From 4572-13 sp964594065 (lineage in GTDB: Bacteria > Planctomycetota > Phycisphaerae > Sedimentisphaerales > Anaerohalosphaeraceae): a stretch of 64,000 nt of DNA. Under the pieces are notes generated by a model. That model ran no database searches, had not been told where the DNA came from, and saw only the letters and a list, made by a program, of their open reading frames with translations. Shown in pieces: positions 1 to 8,311 of this stretch (position 1 is the first letter of the stretch; each line of letters starts with the position of its first letter). The position numbers and the translations under genes are program-made. The stretch covers positions 1-64,000 of the forward strand of contig CAZQKX010000004.1 of the NCBI GenBank assembly GCA_964594065.1. Reading direction: 5' to 3'.

Positions 1-1809
1 ATGATCTGTACCGGACGGACGGCCAGTAGCGATACGCAGGATTCCATAGTCGGCCTGAGCATATTCAGGGATATTGACCGTAAAGGTTTCAACGGTTGAA
101 CCAGGCATGACAACTTCCGTTTTGTCACCATAATACGGCACTTCATCTACAGATGCAATCTCTGCAATCGTACTGTTATATTCAACAAAGACAACAATGG
201 CCTCCAACGGCTGGATCTGGATGCCCGTCAGATCACTAATCGGTGATTCCGTTAGGTAAGGAGTAAATTCGGTGTTACGGCCCAAACGTCTTATCATGAT
301 GTTGTTCACCGTATCCGGATCGGTTATCTGGAAATCCAGGGGTGTGGTAACCATTGAGGTATTGTTAAACAGCAGGACAAGTTTGTCCTGGTCCACAAAG
401 GCATGATGCTGCAGGTCCGGGTCATCGCAATAGGATTTAATCCTGCGGCCGCGGACATCCCTAAAATATTCAAAGAAATGGATAAGCTTACTTTCCGAGT
501 AAGTAGATACGGAACTATTAAACCACTTTGATACCAGTAACGAAGAATAATACTCCGGATCCCAACCGGCAGAGTCTTCTAAAATAAAAGGAACACCTTT
601 TTTAACAATATGGGGATGGTTCATGTAGGCCATCGTATTGCCAATAGCACTGTTGACCATAATAAAATTGATGATCGAACGTTTTTTCATGATCCATTCC
701 CATTCCTCGTCAGAATTGGGAGTGCCGGTAAATGGGAAATAGTAGTTAGCGATATCTGATGCATTTTGATCACCATTGCCGTTACTTACATAGCCGCCCT
801 GTTCACTGAATACAAGGCTGATTTCTTTACCGTGATTATTAACCGTATCATTGACAATTGCATCAATGACACCGTCCAGTGGAAGACCGCTGGTAATACG
901 GCCGACAAAATCTCCACCGGCACCTATCGTGCCGCTCCAGCTCATATAGTCATAAGTGTGAAACGAATAAAAATCCAAACTGCAATTGGTATTATCAATA
1001 AAATTAGTAATCTGACTTAAGTCATCATAGCTGTTTTTATAAAAATAGCCAACCGAATAACAAGGCCCCCCGATTTCAGTGCTCAGGTTTTCCTGCTTTG
1101 CTTTTGTATGGATATCCAAATGCAGATCAATAAATACCGGATCACTCCACCATTTCCAGTGTGGTTCATTTCTTATTTCATAAAAACCAGGACGTGTGAA
1201 ATCCGTTCTTCCATATTTCAGTAAAGTCACTGCAATATCTGCCGCCGCACTGGTATTGAGTGGAATCCACCGATATGCTTCTACGGGTTGAGTAGCATCG
1301 TGTTCATAGGGATTATATTTTTCCATAAAATCAGGATACTGCCCCGGATAATTCGTAGTACCAGCACGGTCATGTGTAGCAATATTCAGATTGGGACCGT
1401 AATCATTCATAAATGTTGTACTTGCCCCGTTATTTGATGGATTTAGCAGGGAAATCATCAGGTTAATATCAACGGTACCGGTCGTACCTAACTCATGCAT
1501 GGAATTGCCCCAATGCTTCTCTGAGAACACAGCACCCAGTGCTCTGCCAAACGTCATTTCCAGGTCATGGGTATAATAATCGTACCGATTGGGCAGTTCA
1601 CACTTTGCGATCTTTGATTCATAGTTGGATGCACTGGCTCCAAGGTTGAAGTACTTTATGCGGTTTAAATCATTGATGCCTTTGATCGAGCGTGTTATTT
1701 GCGGTTCAACGGTTACCGTAGCCGCAAAAACACTACAACTGCTGAATAATAAAATAAATACATAGCCAAATAAAATCTGTAGCCTAAGCTGAGAACGCCG
1801 ACACATCAT
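1..1809 (-). CDS. GH86-type beta-agarase/porphyranase, secreted, 3' end outside window
   Basis: The reverse strand is open without a stop from 1809 to the window edge, giving the first 603 residues of a longer protein. The start is an N-terminal MMCRRSQL, with AAAGGA about eight bases upstream. In-frame ATGs also exist at 1818 and 1806, but 1818 abuts the ribosome-binding site. A signal peptide (hydrophobic run ending FSSCSVFA) precedes the catalytic part. The architecture parallels the protein at 33663: an N-terminal R-x-I-x-G strand, FGRALGAVF, then YEIRNEP (candidate acid/base Glu), SFHTYDY, and FSEQGGY (candidate nucleophile Glu). Those are the expected landmarks of a GH86 TIM barrel, a family that cleaves agarose or porphyran. 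After the barrel a beta-sandwich region begins. Family assignment is by eye; agarase versus porphyranase cannot be decided. It has its own promoter at 1943-1975. Confidence 0.7.
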   Translation of the reverse strand, partial: MMCRRSQLRLQILFGYVFILLFSSCSVFAATVTVEPQITRSIKGINDLNRIKYFNLGASASNYESKIAKCELPNRYDYYTHDLEMTFGRALGAVFSEKHWGNSMHELGTTGTVDINLMISLLNPSNNGASTTFMNDYGPNLNIATHDRAGTTNYPGQYPDFMEKYNPYEHDATQPVEAYRWIPLNTSAAADIAVTLLKYGRTDFTRPGFYEIRNEPHWKWWSDPVFIDLHLDIHTKAKQENLSTEIGGPCYSVGYFYKNSYDDLSQITNFIDNTNCSLDFYSFHTYDYMSWSGTIGAGGDFVGRITSGLPLDGVIDAIVNDTVNNHGKEISLVFSEQGGYVSNGNGDQNASDIANYYFPFTGTPNSDEEWEWIMKKRSIINFIMVNSAIGNTMAYMNHPHIVKKGVPFILEDSAGWDPEYYSSLLVSKWFNSSVSTYSESKLIHFFEYFRDVRGRRIKSYCDDPDLQHHAFVDQDKLVLLFNNTSMVTTPLDFQITDPDTVNNIMIRRLGRNTEFTPYLTESPISDLTGIQIQPLEAIVVFVEYNSTIAEIASVDEVPYYGDKTEVVMPGSTVETFTVNIPEYAQADYGILRIATGRPSGTDH

Positions 1810-1907
1810 AATGCACATCCTTTAGTTAAGATTTTGATACTTAATTACTAGACTGAACGAATAGTATCCTCTGTCACCATTACCGCAATAACATACAATA
1901 TCCCCAT

Positions 1908-1923
1908 CCCCATAAAGATGCAC
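1908..1923 (-). promoter_or_regulatory. Conserved leader block, copy 1
   Basis: In the transcribed sense this reads GTGCATCTTTATGGGG. It lies 19 bases downstream of the -10 box of the GH86 promoter. The same 16 bases occur at exactly the same distance from the -10 box in the leader of the sulfatase at 4278. The shared spacing suggests a functional leader element or operator, or recent common descent of the whole promoter segment. The rest of 1810-1907 shows only the ribosome-binding site next to the start. Confidence 0.5.
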
Positions 1924-1942
1924 GGAGACCTCATGCACCATA

Positions 1943-1975
1943 ATTATAGCATTTTTACACGGCGGAATCAACCTC
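1943..1975 (-). promoter_or_regulatory. Shared PUL promoter, copy 1 (drives GH86 gene)
   Basis: On the minus strand: GAGGTTGATT (TTGATT as the -35), a 17-base spacer, then TGCTATAAT, an extended -10. Upstream is a TGCGTATAT-like stretch. The same arrangement precedes the sulfatase gene at 4278 and the operon at 29166, so it is a shared regulatory module rather than a chance match. It predicts a leader of about 125 bases. Confidence 0.75.
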
Positions 1976-2040
1976 GATATACGCACGGCACGCCTCTATT
2001 TGCGACAACCTTGATAAGTTAAGATTAAAACAAATCAAAG

Positions 2041-2104
2041 AGTCATCGACAGCCCCGCTGAAATGGACATCGCCCTTTAAGAGCGTAAAATCAATCTGGT
2101 TTCC
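2041..2104 (-). pseudogene. Remnant of a CBM6-dockerin gene 3' region
   Basis: Read on the minus strand, this short stretch encodes IDFTLLKGDV-FSGAVDDSL. That matches the CBM6-to-dockerin junction WIDFTLLKGDV-FSG-V seen in the intact proteins at 33663, 38893 and 29166. The match is also visible at the nucleotide level. There is no gene around it: a stop lies about nine codons upstream in the same frame, and the frame runs out downstream into the shared promoter. It is the only trace of what was probably another galactan-degrading enzyme between the GH86 and sulfatase genes. The remainder of 1976-2133 holds nothing else I recognise. Confidence 0.6.
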
Positions 2105-2133
2105 TTTTTCATATTTATGAGTAATTCACTTAA

Positions 2134-4278
2134 TTAATATGTACAATCTACCACTTGTGGATCATTACACTGCAGCCACTGGTCGACTAAGACAGCAAGT
2201 TCGGTTAAATGATACGTATTTAACCAATCCGATGCTAAGGAGGCCATATCATAGAGATCAACGCGACAATCAGGTGTATTAAGTGAACTGCTTAGATCAC
2301 CATCCATTTGTTGACCGGTCCCAATCTTTGCTGCACAATCCCATACGCCGCCTACAAGTTTTAAATTATCTACGTAACCGTCAGTTCCTGCTGAGCACCA
2401 CGCGTTAATCATCGTAGCGGATGGATCGGCACCAGTGGTAAAGTTCAGCGAAAGATATTGATATGTGCTGTTTGCAGTAGTCACTGATACATCAGCGCCT
2501 CCATAATCCTTTACATTCATATAGACTGTTCCACCTGTCGCAGACTTGATATAGCCAGAATACATATAGCTTGTGTAGGGTTGCAGAGATTTTATTTGTC
2601 TTATGGCGCCGCCATTGATATGAGCGCAATAAGAACCGGCATATTGTTCGGTGCTGGATATGTCGCGTGTCCCCCAACCGGCATTCCAGACATCCAGCGC
2701 TCCACTTTCAAAGTTAGGATCCGCCAGCAGGTTATGGACTTCGGGTGTGGAACCATCACCGGGCACTGTACTTATTCTGCTGGTTCGAATATCCAGATAG
2801 GTGTCCTTCATGTCCTGAACAAGGGTCTGGTACTGGGAATCATTGATAAAATTGAAGCTTTCATTTTCTGTGGGATTGTTCAGCAGGTTGAACAGTGATA
2901 TGGGAGTCCAGAACGAGATTGCATTATCAGTGTCCATGATGAGCTTGAAGCCATCTTGACGGAACATCACTTCTTTATTACTGCCGCTCTGCTGCATGAT
3001 ATAGTCACGTTGCACAAAGTTTGGATCACCGGTGAGCAGGGGCAGTAGATTCAAAGAGTCCATAGCCTGACCTGCAGGTATCTCCGTACCCACCAGAGCC
3101 GCTAAAGTGGCCACGATGTCCAGTCCCAGGACGGGTTCGTTGGAGTCAGTGCCCGCCTGGATATGGCCGGGCCATACAGCGATAAAGGGAACCCCCGTGC
3201 CGCCCTGGTACGGTGAGTTCTTCGTGCCGCGCCACGCGCCGCTGGAGTCGTGACCGATCGAGCTCGAAGCGTTCAGGCCGCCGTTATCGGAGGTGAAGAT
3301 GACCAGAGTATCGTTATAGATATTATTGGTCTTAAGTGCATTAATGATACGACCCATCTGCTGGTCCAGATCACGCACCATATCCAAATGATCTGTGGGC
3401 GTGGTGCCGGCGATCGGGACACCATCGAATTCGGTCGGCGGACAATGAGGGTGGTGGACCATAGGACTCCAGTAACACAGAAAGAACGGATCAGTGCCGC
3501 CGGCATTATTGTTAATGAAGTCCACAGCCTTGGACGAGAGAATCTTGCCCATCTCTCGCGTATCCCAGTTAGAATCCCCCATGCCCGGCCCCTTGTTGGC
3601 GACGAATTGAGGGTCGATGGCCGAGTTTTCATCCAGATAGATAATTTGAGACTCTGCGGCCAAAGGGTACCAGCTTTCATTTTCGTATGCCAGGTAGATA
3701 GGCCCCTGAATACCACAGGGCAGTGAAAAACTATAGTCGAAGCCTAATGAAGATGGACCGCCGCCTATAATCGCGGACAAATCCACCAAACTGCCAATAT
3801 TGCCTGAGTCAGTACCATGGTATATTCCGGTGCCTGCCGCATTTGCATAGTCAGCACCTAAATGCCATTTTCCAATAAAACCAGTCGTATAGCCGGCCGC
3901 TTTGGTGACGGATGCTAAAGTTGCCTCGTGCGTGGCGATGGCGTTTCGCTGAAACGTATTCCAGACCCCCCAGGGGGCATAGCTGCGGTAGTTCAGATTA
4001 CCGCTCATCACGGCGTAGCGGGAAGGAGCACAAAGAGCCGTGGGGGCGTGGCCGTCCGTAAACCAGAGGCCGTCTGTGGCCAGAGAATCCATATTGGGCG
4101 TTGGAGCCAGCGGAGTATTTGTTGTATAGGTGTTGGTGTAATGGGCAATATCACCCGGTCCCAGGTCATCCGCCATGATAAAGACAATATTGGGTCTTTC
4201 GGCGCCATGACCGTACGCTTGGGTCAGACTTAGAATAATGATAGCGCACAATACCGCTATCGTAAATGTGTGTTTCAT
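2134..4278 (-). CDS. S1-family sulfatase with CBM4/9-like and dockerin-like modules
   Basis: This is a secreted sulfatase that hydrolyses sulfate esters, presumably on a sulfated galactan. The start at 4278 (MKHTFT) is chosen over an upstream ATG at 4314. It follows GAGAGCGGTGAT, gives a clean signal peptide (ending near AYGHG), and matches the paralogue at 29166. PNIVFIMADDLG supplies metal ligands. CAPSR with Cys83 is the formylglycine site. SDNGG and GKWHLG are further S1 landmarks. The catalytic part ends near residue 510. Residues about 520-640 form a CBM4/9-like beta-sandwich (ADPNFESG start). The C-terminus has two F-hand-like segments (DCRVDLYDMASLASDWL and LAVLVDQWL), the second degenerate. 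The catalytic domain is nearly identical to that of 29166, but the C-terminal modules differ. A sulfatase-maturing enzyme must be encoded elsewhere. Confidence 0.92.
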   Translation of the reverse strand: MKHTFTIAVLCAIIILSLTQAYGHGAERPNIVFIMADDLGPGDIAHYTNTYTTNTPLAPTPNMDSLATDGLWFTDGHAPTALCAPSRYAVMSGNLNYRSYAPWGVWNTFQRNAIATHEATLASVTKAAGYTTGFIGKWHLGADYANAAGTGIYHGTDSGNIGSLVDLSAIIGGGPSSLGFDYSFSLPCGIQGPIYLAYENESWYPLAAESQIIYLDENSAIDPQFVANKGPGMGDSNWDTREMGKILSSKAVDFINNNAGGTDPFFLCYWSPMVHHPHCPPTEFDGVPIAGTTPTDHLDMVRDLDQQMGRIINALKTNNIYNDTLVIFTSDNGGLNASSSIGHDSSGAWRGTKNSPYQGGTGVPFIAVWPGHIQAGTDSNEPVLGLDIVATLAALVGTEIPAGQAMDSLNLLPLLTGDPNFVQRDYIMQQSGSNKEVMFRQDGFKLIMDTDNAISFWTPISLFNLLNNPTENESFNFINDSQYQTLVQDMKDTYLDIRTSRISTVPGDGSTPEVHNLLADPNFESGALDVWNAGWGTRDISSTEQYAGSYCAHINGGAIRQIKSLQPYTSYMYSGYIKSATGGTVYMNVKDYGGADVSVTTANSTYQYLSLNFTTGADPSATMINAWCSAGTDGYVDNLKLVGGVWDCAAKIGTGQQMDGDLSSSLNTPDCRVDLYDMASLASDWLNTYHLTELAVLVDQWLQCNDPQVVDCTY
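2749..4278 (-). repeat. Inverted paralogous copy A of sulfatase catalytic segment
   Basis: These roughly 1.5 kb encode a sulfatase domain that aligns without gaps to 29166..30695 on the opposite strand. The match runs from the signal peptide to a Ser-Thr-Pro linker near residue 510, with most residues identical. Beyond the linker the sequences are unrelated. The two copies lie in inverted orientation about 25 kb apart. Confidence 0.8.
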
Positions 4279-4366
4279 ATCACCGCTCTCTTTTAGATTT
4301 TGACTTTGATGCACACACTTTTAATGATATAGATAATACCTCTCTTACTGTGATAATTCGCAAAAA

Positions 4367-4382
4367 CCCCATAAAGATGCAC
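4367..4382 (-). promoter_or_regulatory. Conserved leader block, copy 2
   Basis: This is the same 16-base sequence as at 1908-1923, again 19 bases downstream of the -10 box. The intervening bases are only partly conserved (TATGG-GCAT is shared), which makes the fixed position of the block more notable. It is not present in the leader of the third shared promoter at 29073. Confidence 0.5.
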
Positions 4383-4401
4383 TAACACTCTATGCGCCAT
4401 A

Positions 4402-4435
4402 ATTATAGCATTTTCTATATATCCAAATCAACCTC
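4402..4435 (-). promoter_or_regulatory. Shared PUL promoter, copy 2 (drives sulfatase at 4278)
   Basis: Minus strand: GAGGTTGATT, an 18-base spacer, then TGCTATAAT, preceded by TGCGCAAAT. It is nearly identical in layout to 1943-1975 and 29073-29106. It predicts a leader of about 115 bases. Confidence 0.75.
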
Positions 4436-4670
4436 AATTTGCGCACAACAGGCGTCTTTTTTTGCTAATTTCATGAAATGTTTATAAATGTTCAGAATAT
4501 CCATGTTTTGCCGGTTCCGGCTGACGATGCGGCTAAGTTAAATCACGGTCAGGAAGTTTATTAAGACAATCTTCTTTCCGTGAGTTGATCCTTTTGAAAT
4601 GTGAAAAATTTTGTTGCCCTTTGATTTTGAAAAGATTAAAAAAAGATTAAAAAGTGATTCATGAGGAAAA
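4436..4670. other. Intergenic space between divergent sulfatase genes
   Basis: This AT-rich spacer lies between the divergent units and must contain the promoter of the plus-strand sulfatase at 4671. I see no confident -35/-10 pair for it. The only structure is a short GCCGG-tt-CCGGC palindrome near 4510. No remnant coding sequence was recognised. Confidence 0.4.
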
Positions 4671-6455
4671 ATGATTATGAAAGCTAATTATTGGAATGTC
4701 GCATGTCGATGTTTAATCCTGTTTTTCTTATGGGTGTTATTGGCACTGCCGGCACAGGCAGGAAAGCCTAATATTGTCCTGATTCTCATTGACGACCTGA
4801 GCCACTACGGTGTCACGGCTTATGGAGCCAATCGCATCAGTTCGGTTCATGGATTGTTTACCAACGTAACGTTTCAAACGCCTTGTATCGATCGTCTGGC
4901 CATGGAAGGTTTGCGCTGTGACAATGCGTTTGCCTATCCGCTCTGTGAGCCGACGCGCATTGCCTTAATGAGCGGTCAATATAACAGCCGCAACTTTCTG
5001 CGATGCAAAGCGCAACATGCCTCCGAGATCACCTTTGGCGATGTTTTCCAACGGGCCGGCTACGCCACGGGTATCTTTGGCAAATGGAAGCAGACACGGG
5101 GCTCGAAAGAAACCCACGCCAAGGATTATATTGCTGAATTCGGCTGGGATGAATTCTGCTGTTTTGATGTTGTGGGGGAAGGCCAGCGTTTTATCAATCC
5201 CAACCTGGTGATCAACGGGAAGATTGTCAACTACACCGGACGCACCGATCTGGACTCGGCTACCGGACGGCGCTGGTACGGACCGGATATCTGCAATCGC
5301 CATGCTCTGGATTTTATTGACCGCCACAAGGACGAATCATTCTTTCTTTACTATCCGATGCTTCTGGTCCATGACGATCACAAACCAACACCGGACACAC
5401 AGCCTCATTCGATTTTCGACAACTTCGATGAGGCCAACCACAACCGCGATGGTCACACCGGTGACGACCGGCGCTATTTTCCGGACATGCTCGCCTACAT
5501 GGACAAACTCATCGGCAAGGTCATCGAAAAACTGGATGAGCACAAACTGCGGGAAAAGACGCTGGTAATAGTGATGGGCGACAACGGCACCAAAGAGGCG
5601 TTCGCTCACGTCCTGGACGATGGTTCGGTCTATCCGGGCGGCAAAGGCGGCAACAAGGACAACGGTATGCATGTGCCGCTTATTTTCAGTTTTCCCGGTA
5701 CGATTCCTGCCGGAAAAGACGGGCAGATCCGCAAGTATGAGGGCCTGGTGGATGTCACGGATATCTACCCCACGTTATGCGCCGTCGCCGGGGTGACGAT
5801 TCCCAATCCCAGGGCTATTGATGGTATCAACTTCTGGCCTCAGGTCATGGGGGCAAAGGGCGAGCCGCGCAAAGTCATCTATACCTGGTATAATGGCAAC
5901 AGTCCATCCACGGACCTTTCCCAGGTATTGCGTTATGCCTTCAACAAAGAATTTAAACGTTACGCCCCTCATGCTGATTATCCACAAGGGCGCTTTTTCG
6001 ATTTGCGAAGCGACCCGCTGGAGATGGTTGGAGATCGCAAGGTCAAACGGAAATTTAATCATTACCACCGCAGCGGTCTGGACCTTGATAAACTGACCGC
6101 AGAGCAACAGGCCGCCCGCGAGGAATTGGATAAGGTGATCAAAGCGCACCGTGAGATACCCGCGGCAAGCCTGCGTATTATCTCTAAAGAAACAACGGTT
6201 AAAGCAGGAAGCTCTATAGCCCTGAAATGTTCGGTCTGTCCGACTAGTGCCACGCGGCAGAATATAATCTGGGAATCAAGCGATCCGGCTGTGGCAACGA
6301 TAGATAAGTTCGGAGTATTGAAAGCCCACGCCCCGGGAACCGCAAAAATTACAATCTACTCCTGGGACGATGCCTACCCGGTAGCTGCCAACGTACCGCA
6401 GACATTCTCCCGGAAAGGCATTCAGGATTCGATAAACGTGAAGGTTACAAAATAA
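4671..6455 (+). CDS. S1-family sulfatase with C-terminal Big_2-like domain
   Basis: Secreted sulfatase of 594 residues. The hydrophobic signal ends ALPAQAG, followed by KPNIVLILIDDLS (metal-binding Asp pair). The formylglycine site is CEPTR (Cys92). MGDNGTKE and FGKWKQ are other S1 landmarks. It is clearly more distant from the other three sulfatases, which are close relatives of each other, so it probably removes a sulfate at a different position. Residues about 505-594 resemble a bacterial Ig-like group 2 domain (IIWESSDPAVATID, then GTAKITI). There is no dockerin-like module. GAGG lies four bases before the ATG at 4671 and ten before the in-frame ATG at 4677, so either could be the start. 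It is followed 152 bases later by another sulfatase gene on the same strand. Confidence 0.92.
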   Translation: MIMKANYWNVACRCLILFFLWVLLALPAQAGKPNIVLILIDDLSHYGVTAYGANRISSVHGLFTNVTFQTPCIDRLAMEGLRCDNAFAYPLCEPTRIALMSGQYNSRNFLRCKAQHASEITFGDVFQRAGYATGIFGKWKQTRGSKETHAKDYIAEFGWDEFCCFDVVGEGQRFINPNLVINGKIVNYTGRTDLDSATGRRWYGPDICNRHALDFIDRHKDESFFLYYPMLLVHDDHKPTPDTQPHSIFDNFDEANHNRDGHTGDDRRYFPDMLAYMDKLIGKVIEKLDEHKLREKTLVIVMGDNGTKEAFAHVLDDGSVYPGGKGGNKDNGMHVPLIFSFPGTIPAGKDGQIRKYEGLVDVTDIYPTLCAVAGVTIPNPRAIDGINFWPQVMGAKGEPRKVIYTWYNGNSPSTDLSQVLRYAFNKEFKRYAPHADYPQGRFFDLRSDPLEMVGDRKVKRKFNHYHRSGLDLDKLTAEQQAAREELDKVIKAHREIPAASLRIISKETTVKAGSSIALKCSVCPTSATRQNIIWESSDPAVATIDKFGVLKAHAPGTAKITIYSWDDAYPVAANVPQTFSRKGIQDSINVKVTK

Positions 6456-6607
6456 TCCCGATACAACCGATGAAAAAAGGACAAGCCTTGAGTTTTCGAG
6501 GCAGATTTGATAATCTGTTCTAAAAGAAAGCCGGCAGCATTTTGGCTGGCCCGAAGAATGAAGACGGGTATCACGCTAATAAAAAAATATCTTAATGGAG
6601 TGCTCTC

Positions 6608-8146
6608 ATGAAACGTATTTTCCTGTTTAGCCTGTGTCTTGTAACCTTGTTATGCCAATCCTGTGCCCTTTCCAGCCAGGCAGATCGTCCCAACATCATT
6701 TTTATCATGGCCGACGACCTGGGGCCGGGCGACGTGGCCCATTACACGCGCACCTATTTGCAGAAAAAACCGCTCTATCCCACACCCCATATGGATGCGC
6801 TGGCCGCAGAAGGGCTCTGGTTTACCGACGCCCACTCCTCGACCGCACTCTGTTCGCCCACGCGCTACTGCGTGATGAGCGGCAACTTAAACTACCGCAG
6901 TTATGCGCCCTGGGGCGTTTGGGGAACCTTCCGCAAAAACGCGATCGCTCCCGGCCAGGCGACTCTCGGCTCCGTCACCAAAGACGCCGGATACAAAACG
7001 GCCTTCATAGGCAAATGGCATTTGGGCGGCGACTTTCTGGACAAGGCCGCCGGCCAGGTCTATCGCGGCAATGATCATAGAAATCCGAAAAGCACCGTTG
7101 ACCTGACCGCTATCATCGGCGGCGGGCCCTCTTCGCTGGGTTTTGACTACAGCCTGACCCTGCCCTGCGGTATTCAGGGACCCATTTATACTATTTATGA
7201 AAATGAAAAATGGTATCCACTGGATAAGAAATCGAAGATCACCTACCTCGACAAAGACACGGCTCTGAATCCCAAATTTATCTCCGACAAGGGACCGGGG
7301 ATGGGCGATTCTCACTGGGACACGCTCAAGATCGGCAAACTTATCTCCGCCAAGGCTACAGACTTCATTAATCGCCACGCCGGCAATGAGCCGTTCTTCC
7401 TATGCTATTGGAGCCCGATGGTCCACCTTCCTCACTGTCCGCCGGCCGAATTCGATGGCCTTAAAATCGCCGGCACCACACCTTCGGCGCATCTGGACTG
7501 CGTGCGCGACCTGGACCAGCAACTGGCCCGGATCATCAAGGCCCTCAAGGACAAAAAGGTCTATGACAACACCCTGATCATCTTTACCTCCGACAATGGC
7601 GGCCTGAACGTTAATTCCGATACGCGGCGAGCCGGCCATGACTCCAGCGGAATATGGCGCGGCTTCAAGAACTCCCCGCACGAAGGCGGCACGCGCGTGC
7701 CGTTTATCACTGTATGGCCCGGCCACATCAAAGCCGGAGGTGTCTGCGATGAACCGATCGTCATCCACGATACATTGGCAACTTTGGCCGCTCTGGTTGG
7801 CACCTCCGTACCGGACGATCAGGCCATGGACTCGCTGAACTTAATGCCGCTGCTGACCGGTAAGGGCTCCTTTCAGAAACGCGACTATATGATGCTTCAG
7901 GGCGGCAGCCGTCACGAAGCCATCTTTCGTCAGGACCCCTGGAAGCTCATTATCCAAAGCAACCCGAAACTGACGAAATGGGAGCCGGTTGCTTTATTCA
8001 ACCTGCAGGATAATCAGACAGAAAAAGAATCCTTAAACCTGATCAATGACCCCGCCCAACAGGACCGGGTCAAAACTATGCTCAAAACCTACCTTGACAT
8101 CCGCCGGAGCAAACAACGCACCGTAACAACAGCGAGACACTATTAA
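6608..8146 (+). CDS. S1-family sulfatase, single-domain
   Basis: Sulfatase of 512 residues with an N-terminal export signal rich in cysteines (LLCQSCALSSQ). A lipoprotein is conceivable but the lipobox is poor. The formylglycine motif is CSPTR (Cys82), with RPNIIFIMADDLG, FIGKWHLG and SDNGG as the remaining S1 signatures. It shares the distinctive LPCGIQGPIY and GPGMGDS segments with the sulfatases at 4278 and 29166, so all three belong to one subfamily, but this copy has no binding or dockerin-like module. TGGAG just upstream supports the start. The gap to the previous gene holds a weak hairpin (6525-6556) without a T-run, so the two sulfatases are probably co-transcribed. Confidence 0.92.
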   Translation: MKRIFLFSLCLVTLLCQSCALSSQADRPNIIFIMADDLGPGDVAHYTRTYLQKKPLYPTPHMDALAAEGLWFTDAHSSTALCSPTRYCVMSGNLNYRSYAPWGVWGTFRKNAIAPGQATLGSVTKDAGYKTAFIGKWHLGGDFLDKAAGQVYRGNDHRNPKSTVDLTAIIGGGPSSLGFDYSLTLPCGIQGPIYTIYENEKWYPLDKKSKITYLDKDTALNPKFISDKGPGMGDSHWDTLKIGKLISAKATDFINRHAGNEPFFLCYWSPMVHLPHCPPAEFDGLKIAGTTPSAHLDCVRDLDQQLARIIKALKDKKVYDNTLIIFTSDNGGLNVNSDTRRAGHDSSGIWRGFKNSPHEGGTRVPFITVWPGHIKAGGVCDEPIVIHDTLATLAALVGTSVPDDQAMDSLNLMPLLTGKGSFQKRDYMMLQGGSRHEAIFRQDPWKLIIQSNPKLTKWEPVALFNLQDNQTEKESLNLINDPAQQDRVKTMLKTYLDIRRSKQRTVTTARHY

Positions 8147-8228
8147 CAAGAAAAACAGTACTGGTATCATTATATAATGACAAGAAAACCAGGAGACACC
8201 CAGTGGCGCAAGAGATGTACTTTGGCTG

Positions 8229-8257
8229 TTGCTCACTTCGGCCTTTTGTGTTATTAT
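8229..8257 (+). promoter_or_regulatory. Putative promoter of the PAS histidine kinase gene
   Basis: TTGCTC, a 17-base spacer, then TATTAT preceded by TGT (extended -10). It lies about 55 bases before the kinase start at 8312. The match is moderate. Confidence 0.4.
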
Positions 8258-8311
8258 AGCAATCGGATAATCAATATTTTTACTGTTCAGCCATCTTGAA
8301 ACGAAAGGTCG

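Noticed and set aside
3250..3726. A 158-codon open frame on the plus strand inside the minus-strand sulfatase
   Set aside because: It is the antisense of a well-supported catalytic domain, has no ribosome-binding site or recognisable fold, and similar antisense frames occur in the paralogue at 29166.
6525..6556. Hairpin between two sulfatase genes as terminator
   Set aside because: The stem is imperfect and not followed by a T-run; the two genes are more likely co-transcribed.
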